Assembly (NCBI GenBank): GCA_045576455.1
Contig: JAZNGM010000001.1
Span: 186,001 to 250,000, forward strand
Direction: 5' to 3'
DNA: 64,000 nt
DNA from: RGIG4034 sp045576455
GTDB lineage: Bacteria; Bacillota; Clostridia; Lachnospirales; Lachnospiraceae
Shown here: positions 26,784-36,359 of the stretch, in pieces
Layout of the letters: every line of letters starts with the position of its first letter
How positions within the stretch are numbered: position 1 is the stretch's first letter
Made by a program: the position numbers and the translations under genes
The notes under the pieces: generated by a model
Database searches by the model: none
Seen by the model: the letters and a program-made list of their open reading frames with translations, nothing else
Told to the model about the DNA's origin: nothing

Positions 26784-27527
26784 ATGATCAGTATAGTTGT
26801 ACCGGTTCATAATGCAGAAAAGTTTTTGGAAGAGACCATTAAAAGTGTTATGGCACAAACGTATACAGATTGGGAGTTGCTTTTGGTAGACGATTGCTCT
26901 AAGGATGCAAGTAAAACCATTGCCTCCGGGTATGAAGCTTTGGATAAGCGGATACGTCTGATTGCCCTTGAAGAAAATGTGGGGGCGGCAAAGGCGCGTA
27001 ATGTGGGAATTAGGGAGTCTAAAGGAGCGTATCTTGCTTTTCTGGATGCGGATGATATATGGGTTAAAGAGAAGCTTGAACGTGAACTTAAGTTTATGAA
27101 GGAAAAACAGGCGGCGTTTGTTTTTTCCGGTTATGAGTTTGCGGATGAGCAGGCAGTAGGAACCGGTAAAATTGTAAGAGTGCCGGAAACCATTAATTAT
27201 AAACAGGCGCTTAAAAATACGACGATTTTTACTTCCACGGTATTGTTTGACAGAAGCAAAATTGACAAGGAGCTTTTGTTGATGCCGGATGTAAAAAGTG
27301 AAGATACAGCGACATGGTGGCAGATTTTAAAAACGGGGATAGAAGCTTATGGGTTGAATGAGAACCTTGTTTTATATAGAAGGAGTGCAAATACTTTGTC
27401 TTCTAACAAATTCGAAGCAATAAAGAGGATATGGTATCTTTACCGCAAGGTAGAGAAACTTAATATTTTTTCGAGTTGCTATAATTTTATCGGCTATGCA
27501 GTACGTGCCGTGTTAAGAAGGGTGTAG
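26784..27527 (+). CDS. Family 2 glycosyltransferase
   Basis: A cytoplasmic inverting glycosyltransferase of 247 residues. The N terminus is the standard ISIVVPVHNAEKFLEETIKS, DDCSKDAS follows near residue 37 and the DXD-type motif is LAFLDADDIWV near 87. NVGAAKARNVGI near 65 is the usual substrate-binding stretch. It has no membrane anchor. It is 3 bases after the GtrB-like gene and 4 before the priming transferase. The acceptor and donor cannot be read from sequence. Confidence 0.88.
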   Translation: MISIVVPVHNAEKFLEETIKSVMAQTYTDWELLLVDDCSKDASKTIASGYEALDKRIRLIALEENVGAAKARNVGIRESKGAYLAFLDADDIWVKEKLERELKFMKEKQAAFVFSGYEFADEQAVGTGKIVRVPETINYKQALKNTTIFTSTVLFDRSKIDKELLLMPDVKSEDTATWWQILKTGIEAYGLNENLVLYRRSANTLSSNKFEAIKRIWYLYRKVEKLNIFSSCYNFIGYAVRAVLRRV

Positions 27528-27531
27528 TCTT

Positions 27532-28905
27532 ATGAAGAAACTGGAATCCATTAAGAGAATTGTATTATTAATAATGGCAACGATATGTGTGGCGGGGCTT
27601 ACTGTTATGTATGCATATATATGGTTAACCTGTTATTCCAAGGGAATATTGAGGCCGTATGTTTTGAAAGGTCATGTATTGATTATAGGTTTTTATGCCG
27701 CACTCCTATTGTTCTTTTCTAAGATTTACGGGGGATTAAAGATAGGGTATTTAAAAACGACGGAAGTATTGCTTTCAGAAATTTTTGCAACATTATGTGT
27801 TAATATGATTGTGTACTTCCAGATAGTGATGATTTCACTTCGCCTGGTATCTCCGGAACCGATGCTTAAGCTGTTTCTAATGCAGGTGGTATTTATCATT
27901 ATTTGGACTAATATAGGCGCCGGAATATATAAACAGATTTTTCCGCCACGTGATTTGCTTGTGGTGCATGGGGAGAGACCTATTGAAGATATACTTGCCA
28001 AGTTTGCAACCCGTAAGGATAAATACAATGTATGTAAGTGTATTAATGTCAATGAAGGAATTGAAAAAATATGCAGTGAAGCAATGGAACGCTATGATGC
28101 GGTAGTGCTGTGGGATATTCCTGCGGATGTACGCAACAAGATACTTAAGTTTTGTTTTGGCAAATCCATAAGAGTGTATCTTATGCCGAAGATTCCGGAT
28201 GTGCTTATAAAAGGGGCAGACCAGTTGCATTTGTTTGATACGCCGATTCTTTTAATCCGTGAGTACGAGCTGACAATGGAAGAAAGGATGATAAAGCGTT
28301 TTATTGATATTTTTTGTTCTCTTATCTTGCTGATTATTGCATCACCGTTTATGCTGATAACTGCGATTGCCGTTAAAATGTATGATGGAGGGCCTGTGCT
28401 ATATAAACAGGTAAGATGTACGAGAGACTGCAGACAGTTCAAGATTCTTAAATTCAGAAGTATGCGTCAGGATGCAGAAAAAGACGGAGTAGCCAGACTT
28501 GCGAAACAGAACGACGACAGGATTACACCTGTTGGTAAAATGATAAGAAAACTCCGCATTGATGAGCTTCCGCAGTTAATTAATATATTAAAGGGAGATA
28601 TGTCATTTATCGGTCCGCGTCCGGAACGTCCGGAAATTATGGAACAGTATGAAAAGGATATGCCGGAATTTGTTTTCCGTACTAAGGTTAAGGCGGGACT
28701 GGCCGGTTATGCACAGGTGTATGGCAAGTATAATACCACACCATATGATAAGTTAAAACTGGATTTATTTTATATAGAAAACTATTCTTTGTGGCTTGAT
28801 ATAAAACTGATGCTGTTAACGCTGAAAATATTGTTTAAGCCTGAGAGTACGGAAGGAATATCAGAATCTCAGGTTACTGCTTTGAAGAGTGAAGAAGATA
28901 AGTAA
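27532..28905 (+). CDS. Polytopic priming glycosyl-1-phosphate transferase (WcaJ/CpsE-like)
   Basis: Starts repeat-unit synthesis by moving a sugar-1-phosphate from a nucleotide sugar onto undecaprenyl phosphate. The 457-residue protein has four N-terminal membrane helices (within residues 8-130), a soluble linker domain (about 140-240), a membrane-inserted helix (near 255-285) and the catalytic domain with FKILKFRSM, the Asp-Glu site in IDELPQLINILKGDMSFIGP and RPERPEIM near 363. This polytopic type differs from the short PglC-type enzyme encoded at 59784, so the window has two independent priming enzymes. Confidence 0.92.
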   Translation: MKKLESIKRIVLLIMATICVAGLTVMYAYIWLTCYSKGILRPYVLKGHVLIIGFYAALLLFFSKIYGGLKIGYLKTTEVLLSEIFATLCVNMIVYFQIVMISLRLVSPEPMLKLFLMQVVFIIIWTNIGAGIYKQIFPPRDLLVVHGERPIEDILAKFATRKDKYNVCKCINVNEGIEKICSEAMERYDAVVLWDIPADVRNKILKFCFGKSIRVYLMPKIPDVLIKGADQLHLFDTPILLIREYELTMEERMIKRFIDIFCSLILLIIASPFMLITAIAVKMYDGGPVLYKQVRCTRDCRQFKILKFRSMRQDAEKDGVARLAKQNDDRITPVGKMIRKLRIDELPQLINILKGDMSFIGPRPERPEIMEQYEKDMPEFVFRTKVKAGLAGYAQVYGKYNTTPYDKLKLDLFYIENYSLWLDIKLMLLTLKILFKPESTEGISESQVTALKSEEDK

Positions 28906-28924
28906 CGTTTGCGTGGGGACTAAT

Positions 28925-29938
28925 ATGGAAAAACAGATGTTATTTAACAAAAGAAAGACGTTTTTTTTAATAGTGGACCGGTTTTGGATGATTCTCATCG
29001 GTGCGGTTATCGGTGCGGCATTGGCAGTTTCAATGCGCGTGGCGGACAAACTGGTATTTGCGGATTCAGATAAGTATATGTCGGAAAGTACGGTATATCT
29101 CACTTTTGCGGAAGGTAAGCTGGAAGATGACCAATACTATAATGGTTATACGTGGGGACAGCTCATGTCCACAGATAAGATTTTGGGATACACGATGACC
29201 TTACTTGACGATACTTATGAAAGGGCGTATGTGGAAAAAGCAGTTACAGCTGAAATTCTTGCGGATGTAAGAGTAATGACATTAAAGGTTATTACAGACA
29301 GTATGGATAAGACAAATGCCATTATGAATGCAACTGTGGCATCTCTTGAACACTTTCCTTTGGAAGTAGATACTTTCGAAAGTATAACGCCTTGGGAAAT
29401 TAAAGAAGCGGTTTTCGTCGAACCGGATTTGCAGCTTTTGCGGTTTGCGGCAGTGGGAGCTGTGTGCGGACTTATGTTGTCTTTCTTGTGGGTGTGGCTC
29501 CGTGTTTTGTTGTCTGATTCGATTTGCACATCAGAAGAGTTTTTTGCCCGATATGAAATTCCGGTTATAGCTCTTTATAATAAGGACGGAAGCTTGGCTT
29601 TCGAGAATGAGGCTAAATCAAATTTCAGTAAATTTTTGCTGGGTTTTTCGGATGCTTCTTGTAAGGTGGGAGTAGTTGCCCTTGATGCTCAGGGAGAAGA
29701 AATTGATATTCCTGTCAAGATGCTCCGTTATGAATATAGTCAACTTCAATCGGATGATTATCGTATTTTGCGCGAGCAGGGAGCCAATGTGCTTATTGTT
29801 CGATGGGGAAGGGCGAATGGAAATATGATTGCACATGCACTAGACCAGTTAAGGGGGCAGGATGTTAAAATAACAGCTGCTATCATATGCGGTGCAAAGG
29901 AAGGCTTTTTGAAAAGATACTATAAAATAGGTAAATAA
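28925..29938 (+). CDS. Wzz-like polysaccharide co-polymerase with degenerate kinase-like tail
   Basis: 337 residues. A membrane helix near residues 17-37 (ILIGAVIGAALAVSMR) and a second near 176-200 (LRFAAVGAVCGLMLSFLWVW) enclose an extracytoplasmic segment, the layout of Wzz/YveK chain-length regulators. The C-terminal 140 residues resemble a CpsD/Wzc tyrosine-kinase domain in outline (SEEFFARYEIPVIALYNKDG, then ANVLIVRWGRANGNMIAHAL), but there is no Walker A loop and no tyrosine cluster. I chose the ATG at 28925 (TGGGGA upstream) over the GTG at 28889. It probably controls chain length with the EpsG-like polymerase in this operon. Confidence 0.66.
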   Translation: MEKQMLFNKRKTFFLIVDRFWMILIGAVIGAALAVSMRVADKLVFADSDKYMSESTVYLTFAEGKLEDDQYYNGYTWGQLMSTDKILGYTMTLLDDTYERAYVEKAVTAEILADVRVMTLKVITDSMDKTNAIMNATVASLEHFPLEVDTFESITPWEIKEAVFVEPDLQLLRFAAVGAVCGLMLSFLWVWLRVLLSDSICTSEEFFARYEIPVIALYNKDGSLAFENEAKSNFSKFLLGFSDASCKVGVVALDAQGEEIDIPVKMLRYEYSQLQSDDYRILREQGANVLIVRWGRANGNMIAHALDQLRGQDVKITAAIICGAKEGFLKRYYKIGK

Positions 29939-29954
29939 CCAAGGAGGCGTGCGT

Positions 29955-30731
29955 ATGAATTTGCAATTACTTGTGGCTGCTGTTAATAAGGATGAAATTA
30001 AGCTATCAAATGAAATGAATATTAATTCTGATGCAATTATTGCAAATCAAGGCTCGGCATTTGGCTATGTAAGATATAAACATAGAGGGTATGATGTCGA
30101 AGCATACTCCTTTGCTGAAAAGGGTGTGGGCCTTAACCGTAATACAGCCCTTATGCGTGCGTCAGCGGATATCGTTCTTTTTTCAGATGACGATATTGTA
30201 TATGAAGATGATTATAGGGACAAAGTACTGAAGGAATTTGAGAAGAATCCAAAAGCGGATATGATATTGTTTAATGTAAATGTTTCTCCCGAAAGGAAAA
30301 CGTATGAGATAACGGATTACGGCAGGGTGCGTTGGTATAATTGCGGACGCTATCCGACGTATAGTATGGCGGTACGCCTTAATCGTGTACGGGAAAACAA
30401 CATCAGTTTTTCACTTTTGTTTGGTGGAGGGGCCAAGTACAGCAATGGCGAAGACAGCTTGTTTATTCGCGATTGTCTTAAGAAAGGTCTGAAAGTCTTT
30501 AAAGCGCCTGTTCAAATCGGTACGGAGCAGGAAACGCCGTCTACCTGGTTTGAAGGATATACGGAAAAGTTTTTCTATGACAGGGGCGTATTGTATCACT
30601 ATTTATACGGCTGCCTGGCACCGGTTATGGCAAGAAGATTTATTGAGAAAAATAAAAAGAAGATGTGCGATACAATATCAAAAAAAGAAGCTTTAAAACT
30701 AATGAAGAATGGAATTCAGGACGTAAAATAG
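29955..30731 (+). CDS. GT2-like glycosyltransferase
   Basis: 258 residues with a GT-A fold outline: an N-terminal strand LQLLVAAVNKDE, a segment GVGLNRNTALMRASADIVLF near 58-77 and a metal-binding SDDD near 78-81 (FSDDDIVYEDDY). The N terminus lacks the classic SIVVPVYN string, so it is a divergent member. A strong AAGGAGG lies seven bases before the ATG at 29955. It sits between the co-polymerase and the polymerase genes. Donor and acceptor are unknown. Confidence 0.74.
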   Translation: MNLQLLVAAVNKDEIKLSNEMNINSDAIIANQGSAFGYVRYKHRGYDVEAYSFAEKGVGLNRNTALMRASADIVLFSDDDIVYEDDYRDKVLKEFEKNPKADMILFNVNVSPERKTYEITDYGRVRWYNCGRYPTYSMAVRLNRVRENNISFSLLFGGGAKYSNGEDSLFIRDCLKKGLKVFKAPVQIGTEQETPSTWFEGYTEKFFYDRGVLYHYLYGCLAPVMARRFIEKNKKKMCDTISKKEALKLMKNGIQDVK

Positions 30732-30752
30732 AGAAATAATGAGGCATAGGAA

Positions 30753-31826
30753 ATGATATTCTATATTGCTATTGCAGTCATAACTTGCATGTTGGCATAT
30801 CTTGTGAAGAAACCTCGGCTTGCCGGTGTACATGTTGCGAGACAGGAAGCGATTAATAAAGTTAGCGTAGCGGCTATTTTGGTTATTCTGTTTTTGGTTT
30901 CGGCATTAAGAGATCACGTGGGAAATGACTATGGAAAGTATATATATAATTTCAACGAAGTGTTTTACGATGCTTATGTTGTTACTGAGATGGGATATAA
31001 TTTTGTCGTAAAAGCTATATATCATATGGCAGGAAGCATGAATTATTATCTTGTGTTCGCGTTGTTTTCATTTTTGACGGCATGGGGATTTGTGCGAGCA
31101 TTGTATAAAGAGAGCGAATGGTTTTTTATGAGCTTCTTTTTATATATGATGCTTGGGATGTATTATATATCCTTTAGCACTATGCGATATTATTTTGTTT
31201 TAGGATTTGCCATTTATGTGATGCAGATGATGTCGCGTAAAAAATATATTCCTGCGTGTGTAGCAACGCTTGTTTTATCATTGTTTCACAAATCAATTCT
31301 AATAGTAATACCTATTTATATTCTTGCAACCATCAAGTGGAAAAAGTGGCATCTGTGTGTGATGGCAGTACTGGCTTCTACGGGATTGTTTTTGCAGGAT
31401 TTCTATATGACAATTCTGTTAAAATTGTATCCTTCCTATTTGAATGAAGAGGTGCTGGATACCGGCACCAGTATCGTTGCGATTTTACGATGTGTTGCGG
31501 TCATAGGATTGGCAGTTTTGTATTATAAACCTGCAATAAAGGATAACGTGCAAAACCGCTTTTATTTGACGCTTAATTATTTTGCGTTGCTTTTGTATCT
31601 CTTCGGAGGATTTATTCCGGAGCTTTCGCGTATTTGTTATTATATGATGCTGAGTCAACTCTTCCTTATACCAAATATTATTATGAAAATTCCGGATGTA
31701 AAAGCAAAAAGGCTGATAACGGGACTGGTTATTGTTAGCTGCGTGGGATATTTTCTTATGTTTTTACTGAACGCAGATAAGCCGGGGATTATGGTTCTTC
31801 CGTATCGTACGGTTTTACTGCCATAG
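30753..31826 (+). CDS. EpsG-like polysaccharide polymerase
   Basis: A membrane protein of 357 residues with about ten helices. The motif SALRDHVGNDYGKYIYNFNE near residues 50-70 matches the EpsG family (the usual R-x(4)-G-x-D-Y core), and MRYYFVLGFAIYVM near 146 fits the same family. EpsG proteins polymerise exported repeat units, the role of Wzy in other systems. Being in one operon with a priming transferase, a Wzz-like protein and a flippase supports this. Confidence 0.8.
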   Translation: MIFYIAIAVITCMLAYLVKKPRLAGVHVARQEAINKVSVAAILVILFLVSALRDHVGNDYGKYIYNFNEVFYDAYVVTEMGYNFVVKAIYHMAGSMNYYLVFALFSFLTAWGFVRALYKESEWFFMSFFLYMMLGMYYISFSTMRYYFVLGFAIYVMQMMSRKKYIPACVATLVLSLFHKSILIVIPIYILATIKWKKWHLCVMAVLASTGLFLQDFYMTILLKLYPSYLNEEVLDTGTSIVAILRCVAVIGLAVLYYKPAIKDNVQNRFYLTLNYFALLLYLFGGFIPELSRICYYMMLSQLFLIPNIIMKIPDVKAKRLITGLVIVSCVGYFLMFLLNADKPGIMVLPYRTVLLP

Positions 31827-31850
31827 ATTGCTGATAACGTGGGAGGCTTT

Positions 31851-32684
31851 ATGAATCCATTATTTTCAATAATTGTAGTAGCACTTAATCCGGGAAATAA
31901 GCTTGCAGAAACTATTGAGAGTATCCGGATGCAAACTTATTCGGATTATGAGATCGTCGTTAAAGACGGATTGTCTAAAGATGGTTCTGTGGAAGCATTA
32001 AAAGAAAAATATGCTATAACTGAAAATGAAGCAGAGGAGAATTCAATCCGTATTTATTCACAAAATGATTCGAGTATTTATGATGCTATGAATCAGGCAA
32101 TCGGTTATTGCAGGGGTCAATATTATTTCTTTTTGAATTGCGGGGATAAGTTTTATAAAGAAACAGTGCTTGAGCAGGTGGCAGCATTTTTAAAAGAAAG
32201 TAAAGAAATGCCTGATATTGTTTACGGTAATTCCTATAATGAAACTACAGAAGCGGTGGTTACGTCGGTTCCGGAAATTAATGCATTTTCATGTTATCGT
32301 AACGTGCCGTGCCATCAGACTTGTTTTTATGGTGCCAAGATGTTTGCTGAAAGGGGATATAAACCTAAATTCCGCGTAAGAGGCGATTACGAGCATTTTT
32401 TGTGGTGCTATTTTAAAAAGAAAGCAATTATTCGTTCCATGGATGTGATTGTCTCGTTTTATGAAGGAGGAGGCTTTTCTGAGACTAAAGCAAATGTAAA
32501 GAGGTCTAAAAAGGAACATAAAGAAATTACAAGAATGTATATGAGTAAATGGATGCGATTTAAATATAAAGCAATACTATTGCTCACTTTATCACCGGTT
32601 AGATCTAAAATGGCTTCCAGCCCGAAGTTTTCCGGGTTTTATAATAAAATAAAAGGTGTTATTTATGGAAAAAGAAAGGCATGA
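31851..32684 (+). CDS. Family 2 glycosyltransferase (WcaE-like)
   Basis: 277 residues. N-terminal FSIIVVALNPGNKLAETIES, a divergent DGLSKDGS in place of the usual DDGSTDGS near residue 40, SIYDAMNQAI near 75 and NCGDKFYKE near 98 carry the GT-A features, as in colanic-acid WcaE-type enzymes. The C terminus is basic without a membrane helix. The ATG at 31851 is chosen because GGGAGG lies five bases upstream. It belongs to glycan operon 1; the sugar transferred is not predictable. Confidence 0.83.
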   Translation: MNPLFSIIVVALNPGNKLAETIESIRMQTYSDYEIVVKDGLSKDGSVEALKEKYAITENEAEENSIRIYSQNDSSIYDAMNQAIGYCRGQYYFFLNCGDKFYKETVLEQVAAFLKESKEMPDIVYGNSYNETTEAVVTSVPEINAFSCYRNVPCHQTCFYGAKMFAERGYKPKFRVRGDYEHFLWCYFKKKAIIRSMDVIVSFYEGGGFSETKANVKRSKKEHKEITRMYMSKWMRFKYKAILLLTLSPVRSKMASSPKFSGFYNKIKGVIYGKRKA

Positions 32685-32687
32685 CAT

Positions 32688-34007
32688 ATGAGTGACTACC
32701 GTATTTTATGGATGATGAATAAACCGCTCCCGAATATGTCTAAGCGGTTAGGGATAAATGATAATAACAAAGAAGGATGGCTTTCGGGGCTTTATATGGC
32801 AGTAAAAGAATTTGCACCCCGGCTGCTTACAAAGATTGCGATATGTTTTCCGTGTAATACTGTGCCGGAAGGCGGAGAAAATACAGAGGCACTCCGCTTT
32901 GAAGAGGATGGCGTGGTGTACTACGGTATTTTTGAAGATACGGCACATCCTGAGTATTATGACGAATGCCTTAAAAAATCTGTTCAGTATGTTTTGGATG
33001 ATTTTAAACCGGAGCTGATACATATTTTTGGTACGGAATATGCGCATGCTACGGAGATGGCAAAGCAGGCAAAGGAACGAAAAGATAAGGGAGAAAAGAT
33101 TAATGTAATAGTCGCTATGCAAGGTGTTATGCATAAATGTGCAGAAGAATACATGTGCTTTCTTCCTGAAGAAATATATAAACAAAAGACTTTCCGCGAT
33201 TTCATAAAGAAGGACAGCCTTGTAGAACAACAGGAAAAGTTTTGGAAACGTGCTGAATTTGAAAAAGAGACACTTGAGAATGTTGACTATGTATTTGGCA
33301 GAACAAAGTTTGATAATAGGGAAACTAAGAAAATAAATCAAGATTTAACATATTTTCATATCGATGAAATCTTGAGGGAAGAGTTCTTTTCCGGAGAATG
33401 GGAAGAAGATAAGTGTACAAGACATTCGGTTTTTGCAAGCCAGGGGAATTATCCGTTGAAGGGCATTCATCAGGCGATAAAAGCGCTGGCCATTGTTAAA
33501 GAAAAATACCCGGATGTAATGCTTCGCGTGGCGGGCGATAATATAACTGCCTATGCTACTATTAAGGACAAAATAAAGATTAGCGGTTATGGTAAGTTTT
33601 TGAGGGAATTGATTCAAAAGAACGGTCTTCAGGATAATGTTGAATTTATAGGTTCTGTGGATGCTTCGCGTATGAAAGAGGAATTCCTTAAGGCAAATGT
33701 GTTTATCTGTCCGTCCTCTGTTGAAAATTCCCCTAATTCGGTCGGAGAAGCAATGCTGCTCGGGGTTCCTGTGGTGGCAGCATATGTTGGCGGAATTATG
33801 GACATGATGGAGCCTGATACGGAGGGATTGTATTATGATGCAAAGTCTCCGGAGGAGTTGGCAGAGCGCATTATGCAGGTATTTGAGGGCGGAAATGAAA
33901 TGAAACATCGTCTTATAAATGCAAGAAATCGTGCGGCCAATACACATGATAGAAAGAAAAATGCATTACGGTTGTGTGAACTGTATCATAAGATTATGGA
34001 AGGCTGA
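32688..34007 (+). CDS. Family 4 glycosyltransferase
   Basis: 439 residues, GT-B fold. The N-terminal domain begins YRILWMMNKPLPNMSKRLG and the C-terminal half has the retaining GT4 donor site: ASQGNYPLKGIHQAIKAL near 250, CPSSVENSPNSVGEAMLLG near 345 with the E-X7-E type spacing, and VPVVAAYVGGIMDMM near 365. It starts 3 bases after the preceding gene and is followed 15 bases later by the large fused transferase. Donor and acceptor unknown. Confidence 0.87.
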   Translation: MSDYRILWMMNKPLPNMSKRLGINDNNKEGWLSGLYMAVKEFAPRLLTKIAICFPCNTVPEGGENTEALRFEEDGVVYYGIFEDTAHPEYYDECLKKSVQYVLDDFKPELIHIFGTEYAHATEMAKQAKERKDKGEKINVIVAMQGVMHKCAEEYMCFLPEEIYKQKTFRDFIKKDSLVEQQEKFWKRAEFEKETLENVDYVFGRTKFDNRETKKINQDLTYFHIDEILREEFFSGEWEEDKCTRHSVFASQGNYPLKGIHQAIKALAIVKEKYPDVMLRVAGDNITAYATIKDKIKISGYGKFLRELIQKNGLQDNVEFIGSVDASRMKEEFLKANVFICPSSVENSPNSVGEAMLLGVPVVAAYVGGIMDMMEPDTEGLYYDAKSPEELAERIMQVFEGGNEMKHRLINARNRAANTHDRKKNALRLCELYHKIMEG

Positions 34008-34022
34008 TTGGAGAGTTTTTAG

Positions 34023-36344
34023 ATGAAAGTAGTATTTGTATCAAATTATATAAATCATCATCAGATACCTTTTTCGGAGGCAATGTGCAAGTACCTTCAG
34101 GAAGAGCAGGGTGAGTATTATTTTATTCAGACCGAACCGATGGAAGCGGAACGTTTGGATATGGGATGGAATGTAGATGCAGATGCGCTTTCGTATGTTC
34201 TTAAGTATTATGAATGCCGTGAAAAGTGTGAACAGTTATTGCTGGATGCACAGATTGTAATTTTTGGCGGTACCATGCAACGTGAGCTGATAGTACCTCG
34301 TCTTGAATTACGTTCTCGTGAAAATGTGACATTTTTTAATACGGAACGGTTGTATAAAGAAGGGCAGTGGAAATTCATCTCGCCCAAAGGCTTGATTGCG
34401 AAATATAAAGAGTATCTAAAATATCATAAAGATAATGTGCATCTTATGTGTGCCGGTGCGTATGTGGCATCTGATTTTTCTCTCATTCATGCTTTCCCGG
34501 GGAAAAAGTATAAGTGGGGTTATTTTCCGCGTTTTGAAGAAATGGATATTGAGGCTTTGGTAGCGGAAAAAGAAGCAAAGGTTGAGACCACAAGCAGGGT
34601 GGAATTTTTGTGGACAGGACGGTTTATTGATTGGAAGCATCCGGATTATGCCATACGTCTTATGAAAGATTTGCATGAAGCAACCCTTAAGGATTCTTCG
34701 CTGAAAAAGGTACACCTCACTATGATAGGCGGCGGGGACATGCAGTTGCAGCTTGAAAAACTGGTGTCCGAATATCATCTTGAAGAAATTGTTACACTCA
34801 AAGGTTTTATGAAGCCGGATGAAGTCAGGGAATATATGAAAAATTCCAATGTATATCTGATGACCAGTGATTACAAAGAGGGCTGGGGTGCTGTGGTAAA
34901 TGAGGCGATGAACAGCGGTTGCATGGTGGTGTGCGGACATGGTGCGGGCACGACAGGCTATCTTGTGGAAGATAAAATAAATGGCGTTATTTATGACAGC
35001 GGCAATTATGATACTTTGTTAGAGAATGTTAAATCAACATATAATAATTCAAAATTACGAAAAGAAATGGCACTCCGCGCATATGCAACCATTAGAATGA
35101 GATGGAATGCAGATAATGCTGCCAAAAATTTTTTAAAGGTATCAAAAGCATTACTGGAAGGACATAAAGCAGATATACCATCTGACGAACCGATGGCATT
35201 ATCGGATACGATACCACAATCTAAAATGTATAGGCATTTGAAGAGGGCAGTCCCTCAAAAGCTATCTGCACGGAAAAGAGTATACGTATGCCATACCTTT
35301 TACCACGTATATGTTTCAATGCTCAAAGAATGCCGTTTACGGCGTAATGCAGGACTTGAATATAGAAAGGCTGACTTAATTCTCAGTACAATGTCAATTG
35401 ATTTCGGAAATATAAAGGAACGGATTGAGAAAAATGGCTTTTTTGAAAATGTATTCTGGTTCCATGAAAAGCGATATACAGAGATTCCGCATCTTCTTAA
35501 ATATAAGAAGGATAGAGGGCTTATACTGAATATTTTGCAAAGAATCCGATATGAGCGTTTATTGTCAAAGGAGCAGGAAAAATATGTTCCGGTTGACTTT
35601 AAGGCATATCAGGAGATTTATGTATTTTGCGATATCGATCCGATTGGTTATTATCTCAATTTCCATAAGATACGTTACCATGCCATGGAGGATGGTTTGG
35701 ATTGTCTTGTGCTTTTTGATAATGCACGTTATGATAACAGAGGCGCCTTCAATTTTAAGGTAAAGCTTGCTGAGAAGAATATTATTTTTATCCAAAACGG
35801 ATATGCAAAATACTGCATTGATATGGAAGTAAATGATCTTTCGAAGCTCAAATATACCATGCCTAAATATGTGGAGTGCCCGCGTAAGTTGCTGGTTGAG
35901 GAGCTTAATGATGAGGATAAAGACGATATAGTAAGTTGTTTCCTTGAAAATGCAGATGATATAAGAAATATGTTTGCGGATAAAGCAGTGTCTGATAAAG
36001 CGAAGATACTTGTTTTAACGGAAGAGATACTGGAACCGGAAGTCAGGGAGACTATGGTAGGGGATGTTATACGCCAATACGGCGACGGAAAGATGGTGTT
36101 TATCAAACCGCATCCGCGTGATCAGATGGATTATAAGAATATTTTCCCGGACTGCACGGTATTTGACAGGAAATTCCCTATGGAGATGTTTAATTATATT
36201 AAGGGATTACATTTTAATCAGGTGTATTCATTCCTTACAGTGCTTTCTGCTATTGAGTTTGCGGATGAATGTATTAATCTGGGGAATGATTTTGTAGATA
36301 TTTATGCTAAAGATGGGCGTTTCCGTTATAACGAGAAAATATAG
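34023..36344 (+). CDS. GT4 glycosyltransferase fused to a sialyltransferase-like domain
   Basis: A 773-residue fusion. Residues 1-375 form a GT4 enzyme (FLWTGRFIDWKHPDYAIRLM near 197, TSDYKEGWGAVVNEAMNSG near 279). After a linker, residues 416-773 form a second, complete transferase starting VYVCHTFYHVYVSMLK. This half carries the two hallmarks of bacterial sialyltransferases (GT52/GT80/GT38): an E-D-G at 556-558 (YHAMEDGLDC) and an H-P at 697-698 (FIKPHPRDQ). A nonulosonic-acid operon nearby (pseB to pseG) suggests the C-terminal half uses CMP-pseudaminic acid or a related CMP-sugar (inference). Each half is full length with no internal start that looks strong. Confidence 0.8.
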   Translation: MKVVFVSNYINHHQIPFSEAMCKYLQEEQGEYYFIQTEPMEAERLDMGWNVDADALSYVLKYYECREKCEQLLLDAQIVIFGGTMQRELIVPRLELRSRENVTFFNTERLYKEGQWKFISPKGLIAKYKEYLKYHKDNVHLMCAGAYVASDFSLIHAFPGKKYKWGYFPRFEEMDIEALVAEKEAKVETTSRVEFLWTGRFIDWKHPDYAIRLMKDLHEATLKDSSLKKVHLTMIGGGDMQLQLEKLVSEYHLEEIVTLKGFMKPDEVREYMKNSNVYLMTSDYKEGWGAVVNEAMNSGCMVVCGHGAGTTGYLVEDKINGVIYDSGNYDTLLENVKSTYNNSKLRKEMALRAYATIRMRWNADNAAKNFLKVSKALLEGHKADIPSDEPMALSDTIPQSKMYRHLKRAVPQKLSARKRVYVCHTFYHVYVSMLKECRLRRNAGLEYRKADLILSTMSIDFGNIKERIEKNGFFENVFWFHEKRYTEIPHLLKYKKDRGLILNILQRIRYERLLSKEQEKYVPVDFKAYQEIYVFCDIDPIGYYLNFHKIRYHAMEDGLDCLVLFDNARYDNRGAFNFKVKLAEKNIIFIQNGYAKYCIDMEVNDLSKLKYTMPKYVECPRKLLVEELNDEDKDDIVSCFLENADDIRNMFADKAVSDKAKILVLTEEILEPEVRETMVGDVIRQYGDGKMVFIKPHPRDQMDYKNIFPDCTVFDRKFPMEMFNYIKGLHFNQVYSFLTVLSAIEFADECINLGNDFVDIYAKDGRFRYNEKI

Positions 36345-36359
36345 TGAGTGAGGTTTGAC

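Noticed and set aside
28889..28924. GTG start extending the Wzz-like gene upstream
   Set aside because: It overlaps the previous gene and lacks a ribosome site; the ATG at 28925 has one.
32748..33947. Long open frames on the minus strand (197 and 200 codons)
   Set aside because: They lie wholly opposite a clear GT4 glycosyltransferase gene, translate to Cys/His/Phe-rich sequence without motifs and lack ribosome sites.
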